Below, in pieces: positions 1-8,647 of a stretch of 42,113 nucleotides of DNA. Location: NCBI GenBank assembly GCA_031290985.1, contig JARLJW010000078.1, positions 1 through 42,113 on the forward strand, in the 5' to 3' direction. How positions within the stretch are numbered: the first letter of the stretch is position 1; each line of letters opens with the position of its first letter. The stretch comes from Verrucomicrobiia bacterium. Lineage in GTDB: Bacteria > Verrucomicrobiota > Verrucomicrobiia > Limisphaerales > UBA11358. The translations under genes and the position numbers were made by a program. The notes beneath the pieces are model-generated. The model was not told the DNA's origin and made no database searches. It saw only the letters and a list, made by a program, of their open reading frames with translations.

Positions 1-87
1 ATATTTAAAAATAAAAAAAAAGTTTTTATATTTTGCCCGGGGGTGTTGGGTTAAATGGGCGGGGCGGGGGGCCGGGCCCACTCCCCC

Positions 88-147
88 TCAAATCACCAGC
101 AACAGCCGATTGACCTCCTTCAATCGCGCCTTCGTATCCTATTTAAA
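88..147 (-). pseudogene. Remnant of an mfd 3' end
   Basis: Read on the minus strand this stretch ends in KARLKEVNRLLLVI-stop. The intact mfd at 1267 ends in KARLKEIKRLLLAI-stop. At the DNA level about 45 of 56 aligned bases agree by eye, and the similarity stops at the stop codon. Just upstream the frame contains a TAG where mfd has Lys, so the copy is broken. The changes largely preserve the protein, which is what a diverged mfd end from another source would look like. A displaced gene end left by an element integrated at the 3' end of mfd is one explanation; an old partial duplication is another. Confidence 0.7.
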
Positions 148-170
148 GAGGCTCGCTGACGGGAAAAACC

Positions 171-263
171 GGCAGAGCGGCAGCTCTGCCCCACCCAATC
201 TTGGTGGGGCGGAAGTGCCCTTCCGCCCTAACTTCAGCCAGAACGAGCGCAGCGAAGTTCTGG
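171..263. repeat. Cluster of four adjacent hairpins
   Basis: Four inverted repeats follow each other almost without gap. Arms 171-177/184-190 are GGCAGAG/CTCTGCC. Arms 188-195/203-210 are GCCCCACC/GGTGGGGC. Arms 208-215/220-227 are GGCGGAAG/CTTCCGCC. Arms 238-244/257-263 are CCAGAAC/GTTCTGG. All are perfect 7-8 bp stems with 4-12 base loops, and neighbouring arms overlap by 2-3 bases, so adjacent hairpins may be mutually exclusive. This resembles dispersed REP-like intergenic repeats. No T-run follows any stem, so a simple terminator is unlikely. Confidence 0.6.
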
Positions 264-442
264 CCTCCGGGATTGGCATATTGGGGGAAACTTTTAGGAC
301 GGGAGCTGATGCTCTGATTTGTGCTCCGCTTCTTCAGGAGCGCTGGCGCGCAAATCCGAGCCTCTCCCGCTATCAAACATCACCGGGGCGGCGAAATTAT
401 GGTGCAGAGTTTGCCGAAACCTGATAGGCATGATGAGTCGCT

Positions 443-640
443 ATGAATAAGATTCCATTCTGGATATGGCTTTTAGGGTTTGTGATAGCGGGTTGCGTTT
501 TTGAGTATTTTTGGCTGGTCGGATTTGAGCGTTTAGACAGGCATATGACACGAAAACAAAAGTTAGTTACGGGTGTTGTCCTGCTATGTATTGCTGCCAC
601 GGCATTTTCATATGGTTTGTTTTGGGCTTATCATGAATGA
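443..640 (+). CDS. Small two-helix membrane protein, hypothetical
   Basis: This 65-residue frame has a short polar N-terminus, a hydrophobic segment at about 6-27, a basic middle (DRHMTRKQK) and a second hydrophobic segment at about 40-60. That is the layout of a two-pass inner-membrane protein. I recognise no family. There is no clear Shine-Dalgarno site before the ATG. Hand counts of 60-base stretches here (481-600) give 43-45% GC, well below the ~58% of a sampled stretch of mfd, which suggests foreign origin together with the next gene. It may be a non-functional frame, but the hydrophobic pattern favours a real small protein. Confidence 0.4.
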   Translation: MNKIPFWIWLLGFVIAGCVFEYFWLVGFERLDRHMTRKQKLVTGVVLLCIAATAFSYGLFWAYHE

Positions 641-691
641 ACGATGAGGGTGCGTGACGTACGATAAACCGCCGAAACCAAATTTGGGGCA

Positions 692-1000
692 TCATATGGA
701 CTTGGAATTTGTTCTAAGTTTCACGGCTAATAAAATCAATAAAACCAAAACAAAAAACTGAACCGCACCCGTGAAAATAATAAAGCCAATCCACAACCAA
801 CCCGGCACAGACGAAGCCATAGAGTGCAATAAATAGTCAATCAGACGTTCACCTGGCAAGTGGAACATCGCCGTCATGATTCCTAAAAAATTTGCACCGT
901 GTTCACTGGCAACCGAATAGCTGCCAAACAGCCAATAAGCCACATCTAGAACGGTCTCGGCAATAATTGCAATCAGGGCTGCCAGTTTAATGCTTTTCAT
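692..1000 (-). CDS. Small polytopic membrane protein, hypothetical
   Basis: This 102-residue protein starts MKSIKLAAL. It has a hydrophobic stretch at about 5-25, an amphipathic middle with a possible second segment, and a long hydrophobic stretch at about 68-95, ending in a basic tail (KLRTNSKS). Composition and layout suggest an inner-membrane protein with two to four helices, but I cannot name a family. The coding DNA is AT-rich (33% and 45% GC in two hand-counted 60-base stretches) compared with the rest of the window. It is oriented towards the 443-640 frame, and both lie between the mfd gene and the displaced mfd end, so they could be cargo of a small inserted element. Confidence 0.5.
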   Translation of the reverse strand: MKSIKLAALIAIIAETVLDVAYWLFGSYSVASEHGANFLGIMTAMFHLPGERLIDYLLHSMASSVPGWLWIGFIIFTGAVQFFVLVLLILLAVKLRTNSKSI

Positions 1001-1266
1001 TTTCTTATGCGTGCGTGCTGCAGCTATGACAAGCCAGAGCCGACAATAGCAACGCGTTCCTTGAAGCGTAAGCGCCTCAACGTTTTGACACGTTCTTGCT
1101 TGAACTCGCTGCTGGCCACATTTTGTTGAATAGTCTCATTTTCAAACCGAGTCGAGAATTTTTGGCAAATTCAATTCAGCGAAAGTGGCATCACGATTGG
1201 CACAAATTGGGTTTAAATACGGATGGGTAGCGCGGCAACTCTGCTTCATCAATTTTTGATGACTAA
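1001..1266. other. Spacer with no recognisable feature
   Basis: This is AT-richer sequence between the mfd stop codon and the small membrane-protein gene. I see no open frame with protein-like composition, no tRNA and no clear terminator for mfd. It probably belongs to the same low-GC segment as 430-1000. Confidence 0.4.
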
Positions 1267-4200
1267 TCAAATCGCCAGCAACAACCGTTTAATCTCCTTC
1301 AACCGCGCCTTGGCGTCCTTCTTGGTCAGTCGCGGAAATTTCCCGCCGAGCGTGATAAAATCGCCGGCACGAACCAGCTTCAATTTATCCTCCTCCACCT
1401 CGATGGTCGTCACGTTCTTTTCGCTCGCGAGAACTTTCAGTTCGCCGACGGCCAGCAGCAGTTCCACCGGCGGCGGCAACGGTCCGAACCGGTCGCGCAA
1501 TTCCTTCTGGAGCACATCGAGGTGCGGCTTTTCCGTCGCCTGGGCGAGCTTGCGATAGATCTCGATGCGGTGCTGTGGCTCGGTGACGTATTTTTCCGGC
1601 AGCGTGGCGGCCTCGCCGAGAAAATCCAGCGAGACGCGGACCTCCACGCGCGGCTTCACCTTCTCGCCCTTCAACGCGCCGACGCTTTGTTTGAGCAACT
1701 GGCAGTAGAGTTCAAAGCCCACGGCGGTGATGTGCCCGCTCTGCTCCGCGCCCAGCAGGTTGCCCGCGCCGCGGATCTCCAGGTCACGCATCGCAATTTT
1801 AAAACCGCTGCCGAGCGTGGAGTATTGCTTCATGGCGCTGATGCGTTTGCGCACATCGGTGAGCAGGCGCGCGTGGCGCGGCAGCAGCAGATACGCGTAG
1901 GCCTGATGCTTGTAACGCCCCACGCGCCCGCGCAACTGGTACAGCTCGCTGAGGCCGAAGCGGTCCGCGCGGTCGATGATGATGGTGTTCGCGTTCGGGA
2001 TATCCAGGCCGCTCTCGATGATCGTCGTCGAAAGCAAAACATCCGCCTCGCCGTTGACAAACTTCGTCATCACCTCTTCCAAATCATCCGCGTCCATCTG
2101 GCCGTGGCCCACGACAATGCGCGCGTCCGGCAACAGCGATTGCAGCTTGGCCTGCATCGCGTAAATCGTCGTGACGCGGTTGTGGAGGAAGAAGGTCTGG
2201 CCGCCGCGCTGGATCTCGCGCTGGATGGCGTCGCGGATCAGCCGCTCATCGTACTGGGTGGCCGTGGTCTCGACCGGCAGACGGTCGTGCGGCGGCGTCT
2301 GGATCGTGCTCATGTCGCGCGCGCCGGTGAGTGCGAGGTAGAGCGTGCGCGGAATGGGCGTGGCGCTCAAGGTCAGCACATCCACCATCGTGCGCAGGCG
2401 CTTGAACTTTTCCTTGTGCATCACGCCAAAGCGTTGTTCCTCGTCAATGACCACCAGGCCCAGATCCTTGAATGCGATGTCATCCTGCACAATCCGGTGG
2501 GTGCCGATCACGATGTCCACCGCGCCGGCCACGAGGTCTTTGACCACGTCCGTTTGCTCGCGCTTGGTGCGGAAGCGCGAGAGCAGTTCGATGCGGATGG
2601 GATAATCCGCCATGCGTTCGCGGAAATTATTAAAATGCTGCTGCGCCAGCACCGTCGTCGGCACGAGAATGGCGACCTGCTTGCCATCCATCACGCACTT
2701 GAACGCCGCGCGGATGGCGACCTCGGTCTTGCCAAAGCCCACGTCGCCGCAGATGAGCCGGTCCATCGGCTTGGCCCGTTCCTGGTCCGCCTTGGTCTCG
2801 GCGATCGCGGTGATCTGGTCGCGCGTTTCCTCGTAGATGAAGGAGCTCTCGAATTCGCGCTGCCATTGCGTATCCGGCTTGCAGGCATGGCCGGGCTGGG
2901 TCTCGCGCACGGCCTGGATGCGGAGCAGTTCCGCCGCCACATCGCGCACGGCTTTCTCGGTCTGTTCCTTGGCCTTGGCCCAGCGCGTGCCGCCGAGCTG
3001 GTTCAGCGGCGGATTGGCCTTGCCCGCGCCCACATACTTGCTGACCAGATGCGACTCGCTGACGGGCACGTAGAGTTTCGGCCGCTCCTCGCCGGCGTTC
3101 GCGGCGGCATATTCGATGACGAGACATTCGGTTTCTGAAGCCCGGGCGGCAGGCCCGTGCCGTCCGCCCGCGCCCGCCGGCAGATTTTTCAAGCCGAGAT
3201 AACGCCCGATGCCATGCTGGAGATGCACGACGAGGTCGCCGAATTCCAAGTCGGCAAAATCAATCTCCATCGCGGAACGCACGGCGCTGGCGTGCGGCGA
3301 CTTCAGCCGGCGCGGACGAAGCACCTTGTAGCGCCCGAAAATTTCCGCATCCGTGACCACCACAAGCTTCAGCTCCTCACAAATGAAACCACGGGCGAGC
3401 GAGCCGATCTGGACCTGCGGACGGTTGTCGTCGGCCAGGTTAAGCTCCTGCCAGACTTCCTCGAAGCGCTGGCGTTCGCCGTCGTTGTTGCAAAAAACTT
3501 GGACGCGGTATTCCTGCCGGAGCCACCGGTGCAGTTGCCGGAAAAATTCGCGGCGCTGAATCTCGGCGATCTGCGGCTCCGGGGCGCGCTCGGCGAGCGG
3601 GCGGAAGGCATCCAGCGTGTCGAAGCCGGGAATCACTTCGTCGGCCGCGCGTTCATCGGTCAGCTTGATGGAGGCCAGTCCGCGCCGGTTCAACTCGACG
3701 AGGAAATCCGGCCAGGAAATGAACAGCGGATCATTCGCCGGGATTTGTTGCGCGTAGGTTTCGGCGTGGACGGCGAGCGAATCGGGTTCGCAGAAGAGGA
3801 AGATGGTTTCGCTCGGCAGATGCTCTAAAAGTGACGAGGGACGGGTGGCGGATGACGGGGCTTTTAGAATACCCAACTCGCCCGCAGGCGGGAGCATCAC
3901 GCTGGAAATTTCCTCGCGGGAGATCTGCGTCAACGGGTCGAAGTAACGAAGCGATTCGAGGTCGTCGCCAAAAAATTCCAGGCGCACCGGCCAGGGACTC
4001 GTCGGCGGATAAATGTCCACGATGCCGCCGCGCAGGGCGATCTCACCGCGTTGCGTGACCTGCGCCTCGGGCTCGTAGCCTTGGGCCTCAAGCCATTCGA
4101 TCAAATCCAGCGGCGCGATCTTGTCGCCGCGATTGAGCAGGCGGAGACGGGATTGCAGATCGGCTGGCGCGAAGGTTTTTTGCAGCAGCGCGGTGACGGT

Positions 4201-4602
4201 CGTCACCGCCAGTTTTAAATTATCAGTTTTGGCTTTTGAGTTGTCAGCCAGCGCGACCAGCGTTTGCAGGCGGTCGCTGATCACATCGGCGTGCGGCAGC
4301 TTGTCCTCGTGCGCCAAAATTTCCCACGCCGGATAAAAGAGCGGTGACCTGCCGAGCCAGGTTTCCAAATCCTGCTGAAAACTTTCCTGCGCCTTGAGGT
4401 TTTCCGTGACGACGACCAGCGGGCGCTTGGGAAATAATTGTTGCAACAGCGCGACGACGAACGGGTGGGCGGACGCGGCGAGCCCGGAAAAAGCCAGCGC
4501 TCCGCCATGCTCCAGGCGCCGGACGAGGGACGTCACCGCGGGAGCTTTCAGGATGTCAGCGAACAATTTGCCTGTCGCTGACGAGGAATCGTGCGGCAGC
4601 AA
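1267..4602 (-). CDS. mfd: Transcription-repair coupling factor Mfd
   Basis: An ATP-driven DNA translocase that displaces RNA polymerase stalled at lesions and recruits UvrA for nucleotide excision repair. The 1111 residues are within the normal family length. In order: a UvrB-like N-terminal module (about 1-400), the CarD-like RNA-polymerase-interaction domain starting at FGDLVVHLQHGIGRYLGL (residue 454), the helicase motor with Walker A GDVGFGKTE at 619-627, Walker B DEEQRFG at 720-726 and motif VI RGRVGR near 890, then the C-terminal TRCF domain. A Gly/Ala/Arg-rich insertion (about residues 475-485) interrupts the polymerase-interaction domain and may be a lineage insertion. The last codons are repeated in diverged form at 88-147. 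The downstream neighbour is a glycosyltransferase unrelated to repair. Confidence 0.97.
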   Translation of the reverse strand: MLPHDSSSATGKLFADILKAPAVTSLVRRLEHGGALAFSGLAASAHPFVVALLQQLFPKRPLVVVTENLKAQESFQQDLETWLGRSPLFYPAWEILAHEDKLPHADVISDRLQTLVALADNSKAKTDNLKLAVTTVTALLQKTFAPADLQSRLRLLNRGDKIAPLDLIEWLEAQGYEPEAQVTQRGEIALRGGIVDIYPPTSPWPVRLEFFGDDLESLRYFDPLTQISREEISSVMLPPAGELGILKAPSSATRPSSLLEHLPSETIFLFCEPDSLAVHAETYAQQIPANDPLFISWPDFLVELNRRGLASIKLTDERAADEVIPGFDTLDAFRPLAERAPEPQIAEIQRREFFRQLHRWLRQEYRVQVFCNNDGERQRFEEVWQELNLADDNRPQVQIGSLARGFICEELKLVVVTDAEIFGRYKVLRPRRLKSPHASAVRSAMEIDFADLEFGDLVVHLQHGIGRYLGLKNLPAGAGGRHGPAARASETECLVIEYAAANAGEERPKLYVPVSESHLVSKYVGAGKANPPLNQLGGTRWAKAKEQTEKAVRDVAAELLRIQAVRETQPGHACKPDTQWQREFESSFIYEETRDQITAIAETKADQERAKPMDRLICGDVGFGKTEVAIRAAFKCVMDGKQVAILVPTTVLAQQHFNNFRERMADYPIRIELLSRFRTKREQTDVVKDLVAGAVDIVIGTHRIVQDDIAFKDLGLVVIDEEQRFGVMHKEKFKRLRTMVDVLTLSATPIPRTLYLALTGARDMSTIQTPPHDRLPVETTATQYDERLIRDAIQREIQRGGQTFFLHNRVTTIYAMQAKLQSLLPDARIVVGHGQMDADDLEEVMTKFVNGEADVLLSTTIIESGLDIPNANTIIIDRADRFGLSELYQLRGRVGRYKHQAYAYLLLPRHARLLTDVRKRISAMKQYSTLGSGFKIAMRDLEIRGAGNLLGAEQSGHITAVGFELYCQLLKQSVGALKGEKVKPRVEVRVSLDFLGEAATLPEKYVTEPQHRIEIYRKLAQATEKPHLDVLQKELRDRFGPLPPPVELLLAVGELKVLASEKNVTTIEVEEDKLKLVRAGDFITLGGKFPRLTKKDAKARLKEIKRLLLAI

Positions 4603-5010
4603 GCGGAAAGAAACTCGCAGCGAAACCGCGCGGCGTCAAGTGGGGAGCAGTGCTTAATGTCTCTCATTTACTATTTTCACGCAGTCCGCCGCAGCATTGC
4701 CGCAACGGGAATCTAGTGCAATCAATCCGCGCGCCAGCGTGTCTTGGACTGCGGCGGGAATTCCGATGCATCGGAACACGCCGCTTTCGCACTCACGAAA
4801 ATCATTCTCTTCCAATTCCATTCCCGCCCGCTCGCAATCGCCGTCGCCGCGGTTCGCCCTGCCGGCGCAGTCCAAAATGGTCGCGGGCCGCCCTTATGCT
4901 TCATGGCCTGAGGCTCACATTCGGTTCGGTGAGGACGCCGCGATAAACCAACTGGCACATGCGCCACCGGCGCGGAAACAACCGGCTTTTGCGGACGGCG
5001 GGGGGCATGG
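4603..5010. other. 408-bp intergenic region with inverted repeats
   Basis: This lies between the mfd start and the stop of the glycosyltransferase upstream of it on the same strand. It contains a perfect 16-base palindrome at 4761-4776, a 9-bp inverted pair (CCGCCGCAG 4686-4694 and CTGCGGCGG 4749-4757), and a further GGACTGC/GCAGTCC pair around 4746 and 4866. No frame here looks like protein. The mfd promoter must lie in or near this region, but I cannot point to convincing -35/-10 boxes. The CAGCGTGTCTTGGACTGCGG segment (4736-4755) looks like part of a dispersed intergenic repeat. Confidence 0.45.
4761..4776. repeat. Perfect 16-bp palindrome
   Basis: TTCCGATGCATCGGAA reads the same on both strands. 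It lies about 160 bp upstream of the mfd start codon. It could be a dimeric repressor operator or the tip of a larger intergenic repeat. No regulator gene is adjacent, so any binding partner is unknown. Confidence 0.5.
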
Positions 5011-6624
5011 TCATTTCCGCCGGTAAATCTCCAGCGCGCTCCCGTGCGCCTCGGGATAGTGGGCGATGTAGTTGGTCCCGAGCACCACAACGGTGTTGGT
5101 CGCGGAAAGGATGTCCGTCATGCCCACGAGGGTGTAGTTCGTTTGGTACGCATCCCACCAGTTGAAGATGGCCGGATCGGATTCCGGGCGGCGGTTCCAG
5201 GACATGATGTTGTCGGCGAAGACGACGAACTGCGGCGCGGCGGCCTCCAGGTCGCGGATCATCTCGCGCTGCATCTGCGAGGCGAAGGGCTGCGGCTCCA
5301 TCAGCGCGTAGGTGTAGATGTAGCCGGTCGCGGAATGGCGGCGGGAAAGGAAATAAATCTCCGGCTCGGAACCCAGCACCGCCACGCGCGCGTCGGACGC
5401 CGAATTATCCGCGATGTATTTGGCGACAATCTCGGACTCCGGCAGCGGGTCGGCGCCGTATAGCCCGTGGTCCACCGGGCTGGTGCCGCGGATGACCTGC
5501 TGGAGCGGCTGCACGAACCAGATCCCCGAAAAACCGGCCATGGTGATGCCGGCGATGAGTGCATAGGCGATGGCGGGGCATTTCTCCGTCCACAATTTTT
5601 GCAGGCCGCTGATGGCCGCCCCCGCCAGCAGCGCCAGCGCGGGCAGCGCGATGAGGAAATAATGTTTGCGAAAATAAAAATCCGGGCAGACCGCGAGGGC
5701 GCTGGCGAGGCAGAAACCCAAAATCCACCCGCGCGAACCCCGCCAGCGCGGGTCGCGCCACACGAGCCACAGGCCCGCCAGCCCGAGGAGCGGAAACAGA
5801 AACACCTTCCCCAACGCCCGCGTGGCGCCCTGCACCAGCATCTGCGGTGCGTAGGCCAGCGGCACGCCGCCGGCGTATTCGCGGGCATAGTCGAACGTCC
5901 AGAACTTGAACTTGGTGAACACGCCCGCCTGCCAGAGCCACAGGCAGCAGAGCGCCAGCGGCAGGAGCATCGCCACCGCGCAAAACGCCACGGACAGGAT
6001 TTTTTTGGCGGCGGAATCCTTCCGGTCGAAAAACTTTCCCGCCGCAAAAGCCAGCCCGGCCCAGGCGGCGATGATGACGGCGTGTTGCTTCATCAGCACG
6101 GCTGTGCCAAAGCACACGGCGAAGGTGCCGATGCGCGGCCAGCTTTCCTTTTGCCGCGCCGACCACATGAAACACAGGCCCGCAGTCACGAAAAACGCGC
6201 AGAAGTGCGTGGCGTGGCCCGCAATCCCCAGCATCGACGGGCTCGCGGCCAGGATGGCGTAGCTGCCGGCGGCGACCACCCCGGCGGTTTCATCCAGCAT
6301 TTTTTTGCCGAGCCACCAGAGCATCAGCGCGGTCGCCGTGGTCATGAGCAACAGCCCGAAATGGATGCCCGCCGGGGTCTGGCCGAACACGGCCATGATG
6401 GCGGCATAAGCCAGATAGGTGCCGGGAAATTTCATGTTGTACGCCAGTTCGTACGGCGGGATGCCCTGGAGCATGAGCTGGCCGGCGTAGGCGTATTCGC
6501 CTTCATCGCGTTCCAGCGGAAAATCGAGCAGGCGCAGGCGGGCGGCGGCCACGACCACGAGGACCACCAGCATGAACCACCACAGCCAGTGGCGGCGGAC
6601 AGAGGTGGATCGCGGCGGCGTCAT
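5011..6624 (-). CDS. GT-C family membrane glycosyltransferase (ArnT/PMT-like), copy 1
   Basis: A predicted polytopic inner-membrane enzyme that transfers a sugar from a polyprenyl-phosphate donor on the periplasmic face. The 537 residues begin with a basic tail and a first membrane helix (about 13-32), followed at once by the acidic loop motif ERDEGEYAYAG, which matches the catalytic D/E loop of GT39/GT83 enzymes. Around ten further hydrophobic segments follow, then a soluble C-terminal part with GSEPEIYFLSRR. A close paralogue with almost the same motif series lies at 14473-16107, and a broken third copy at 14266-14439. It stands alone on the minus strand next to plus-strand sugar-biosynthesis genes, so its substrate is probably the glycan made there. 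The acceptor cannot be read from sequence. Confidence 0.82.
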   Translation of the reverse strand: MTPPRSTSVRRHWLWWFMLVVLVVVAAARLRLLDFPLERDEGEYAYAGQLMLQGIPPYELAYNMKFPGTYLAYAAIMAVFGQTPAGIHFGLLLMTTATALMLWWLGKKMLDETAGVVAAGSYAILAASPSMLGIAGHATHFCAFFVTAGLCFMWSARQKESWPRIGTFAVCFGTAVLMKQHAVIIAAWAGLAFAAGKFFDRKDSAAKKILSVAFCAVAMLLPLALCCLWLWQAGVFTKFKFWTFDYAREYAGGVPLAYAPQMLVQGATRALGKVFLFPLLGLAGLWLVWRDPRWRGSRGWILGFCLASALAVCPDFYFRKHYFLIALPALALLAGAAISGLQKLWTEKCPAIAYALIAGITMAGFSGIWFVQPLQQVIRGTSPVDHGLYGADPLPESEIVAKYIADNSASDARVAVLGSEPEIYFLSRRHSATGYIYTYALMEPQPFASQMQREMIRDLEAAAPQFVVFADNIMSWNRRPESDPAIFNWWDAYQTNYTLVGMTDILSATNTVVVLGTNYIAHYPEAHGSALEIYRRK

Positions 6625-6895
6625 GCGCAGGCATGAGACAAAATCAACGCCGGGAATGCAATTTCATTCCGGGAACGGATGGCCATTTTAACCACTGATG
6701 GACATTGTTGAACGTATGCGTTGCGGAAAACCTGAATCGCGGCCAGCTTTTTGCACCAACGGCCTTCCCCATCCAAGCGGCGGCGAAACCAGCCAAGCTG
6801 AACGAAAATCTGCCCGCACGCGCTTTCAATGGTTTTGGCCGATGCCGGTTCCGTTTTCGCGTGACAAAGCATTCGATCTAAGGCATTGACAAGGG

Positions 6896-7858
6896 ATGGA
6901 TGACCGCTTGAGAAGCCGACGCTTCATTTCCGTCGTGGTGCCTGTTTATAACAGCGAATTGACCCTGCCTGCGCTGAATAAACGCCTGGAAACTGCGCTG
7001 ACTTCGCTGGCCGCCCAGTTTGAGGTGATATTGGTCAATGATGGAAGCCGGGACCAAAGCTGGCAAGTCATACAAGAACTGTCGCGCTCTTTTCCCTGGG
7101 TGCGGGGAATTAATTTGATGCGAAATTACGGGCAGCACAATGCGCTGCTCTGCGGCATCCGGGCGGCCCGGTTTGATAGCTTGGTGACGATGGATGATGA
7201 TTTGCAGCATCCGCCCGAAGAAATCCACAAGTTGCTGGCCAAGCTGGATGAGGGATTCGAGGTGGTTTATGGTTTCCCGGAACATGAACAGCACGGCTGG
7301 TTGCGGAACATTGCTTCCGGTTTGACCAAGCTGGCGCTTCAGCGATCCATGGGGGCGGAGACCGCCCGCCATGTTTCGGCTTTCCGCGCGTTTCGGACAC
7401 AGTCCCGCGATGCCTTTGCCAGCTATCACAGCCCGTTTGTGTCCATTGACGTCGTACTAACCTGGGCCACCACCCGGTTTGTCGCCATCCGCGTCCGGCA
7501 CGATCCCCGGCAAGCCGGGGCTTCCAATTACACGTTTGGCATGCTGTTCAAACATGCCATGAACATGATGACCGGATTTTCGGTCTTGCCACTGCAACTG
7601 GCCAATCTCATGGGCTTTTTATGCACTGGTTTCGGCGGGCTCGTGCTGGTGTTTGTGGTGGGCCGGTATTTTTTATATGGCAGTTCCGTTGCGGGATTCC
7701 CCTTTCTGGCATCCATCATCGCCATTTTTTCCGGCGCGCAGCTTCTGGCCCTGGGCATCATCGGAGAATATCTCGCCCGGATGCATTTCCGGATGATGGA
7801 GCGCCCGACTTATACGATCCGCGATGAAAGCGCGCCGCGTGACAAGGGGTTGGCATGA
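6896..7858 (+). CDS. Family 2 glycosyltransferase, ArnC/GtrB-like
   Basis: A predicted membrane-bound GT-A enzyme that moves a nucleotide-activated sugar to undecaprenyl phosphate. The N-terminal Rossmann-like domain shows SVVVPVYNSE, VNDGSRDQSW and the metal-binding run at residues 100-102 in MDDDLQHPPEEI, which is the usual signature of DPM1/ArnC/GtrB proteins. Two membrane helices follow at roughly 230-255 and 265-290, again as in ArnC/GtrB. Length (320) is typical. The stop codon overlaps the start of the next gene by four bases (ATGA), so the two are probably translationally coupled. With WecD- and WecE-like genes downstream, the likely substrate is an amino-dideoxyhexose nucleotide, but that is inference. 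Confidence 0.9.
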   Translation: MDDRLRSRRFISVVVPVYNSELTLPALNKRLETALTSLAAQFEVILVNDGSRDQSWQVIQELSRSFPWVRGINLMRNYGQHNALLCGIRAARFDSLVTMDDDLQHPPEEIHKLLAKLDEGFEVVYGFPEHEQHGWLRNIASGLTKLALQRSMGAETARHVSAFRAFRTQSRDAFASYHSPFVSIDVVLTWATTRFVAIRVRHDPRQAGASNYTFGMLFKHAMNMMTGFSVLPLQLANLMGFLCTGFGGLVLVFVVGRYFLYGSSVAGFPFLASIIAIFSGAQLLALGIIGEYLARMHFRMMERPTYTIRDESAPRDKGLA

Positions 7859-8616
7859 ATGCGCCCGATCCGGCTCCTTGCGAACTGCTGCCGTGGGACA
7901 CTGAATTTTTCGGCTATCGCATCGCGCGCGTCTGCGGTGATACCTTGAGGCACGAACAGGCGGTGCAAATTGATGGCTGGTGCCGGAGCAATCGTATCCG
8001 GGCCCTGTATTTCCTGTCACGGGCGGACGACCCGGCGACCATCCAAACGGCCGAGCAGCATGGCTGCGGGTTGGTGGACATCCGTGTCACCTTCGAATGT
8101 TTACCTGTGAATTTGCACGCCCCCGTTCGCCCGGGCCTGCCGGATGGCATTCGTGTCCGGATGGTTCAACCGGCTGACCTGCCGGGCTTGCAGGCAATGG
8201 CCCGGACAGCCCACACGGATACGCGTTTTTTCAGCGATTTTCATTTCGCCCGCCAGCGTGCGGAAGAACTCTATTCGACCTGGATTACCTTGGAGGCCCA
8301 AGGCCGCGCGCAAACGGTGTTGGTGGCCAGTTCAGCGGCCAACCAGCCTTTGGGTTATGTTTCCTGCCACCTGGATCCGGTCCGTCGGGAAGGGCAAATT
8401 GGTCTGGTCGGTGTCCGTCCGGAAATTCGCGGGCGGGGCCTCGGCAAAAACCTCATCCTGGCGGCGCTGCACTGGTTCCGGGCACAAGGTGCGCAGGTCG
8501 TGACGGTCGTCACCCAGGGGAAGAATCAGGCGGCCCAACGGCTTTACGAGCAGTGCGCCTTTCGGAACCGGAACGTGCAGCTCTGGTATCACAAATGGTA
8601 TTCAACCGTGGATTAG
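7855..8616 (+). CDS. wecD: WecD/RffC-like GNAT acetyltransferase
   Basis: A predicted acetyl-CoA-dependent N-acyltransferase for dTDP-4-amino-4,6-dideoxy-hexose. The N-terminal WDTEFFGYRIARV segment is the typical beginning of the WecD family. The C-terminal GNAT fold carries the acetyl-CoA pyrophosphate loop RPEIRGRGLGKNLI, followed by the usual QGKNQAAQRLYEQCAF helix-turn. Length (253) is slightly above the E. coli enzyme. It starts inside the stop codon of the family 2 glycosyltransferase and is followed 31 bp later by a WecE-like aminotransferase that would make its substrate. The match to WecD is strong by motif and context; the precise sugar stereochemistry and acyl group are not determined. 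Confidence 0.82.
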   Translation: MNAPDPAPCELLPWDTEFFGYRIARVCGDTLRHEQAVQIDGWCRSNRIRALYFLSRADDPATIQTAEQHGCGLVDIRVTFECLPVNLHAPVRPGLPDGIRVRMVQPADLPGLQAMARTAHTDTRFFSDFHFARQRAEELYSTWITLEAQGRAQTVLVASSAANQPLGYVSCHLDPVRREGQIGLVGVRPEIRGRGLGKNLILAALHWFRAQGAQVVTVVTQGKNQAAQRLYEQCAFRNRNVQLWYHKWYSTVD

Positions 8617-8647
8617 CAATCATGTTCGGACGGTCAATTTCAATCGC

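Larger units (their letters stand above)
1..442. other. Gene-poor window start
   Basis: The first ~87 bases are low-complexity: an A/T-rich run followed by a G-rich run, unlike anything else in the window, and possibly unreliable sequence at a contig edge. After that come a remnant of the mfd 3' end (88-147) and a cluster of hairpins (171-263). The open frames here are short and of odd composition, and they read through the hairpins, so I do not accept them as genes. From 264 to 442 I see nothing identifiable. Confidence 0.6.

Noticed and set aside
110..424. Open frame of 104 codons near the window start
   Set aside because: It reads through the hairpin cluster and the mfd remnant, with no protein-like pattern; explained by the repeats.
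1522..3138. Long plus-strand open frame of 538 codons
   Set aside because: It is antisense to mfd, with an Arg/His/Ala/Leu-rich composition typical of shadow frames in high-GC genes. The minus-strand frame has all Mfd motifs.
5467..6636. Plus-strand open frame of 389 codons opposite the GT-C gene
   Set aside because: Arg/Gly/His-rich with no hydrophobic pattern, and antisense to a gene with clear membrane helices and catalytic loop.
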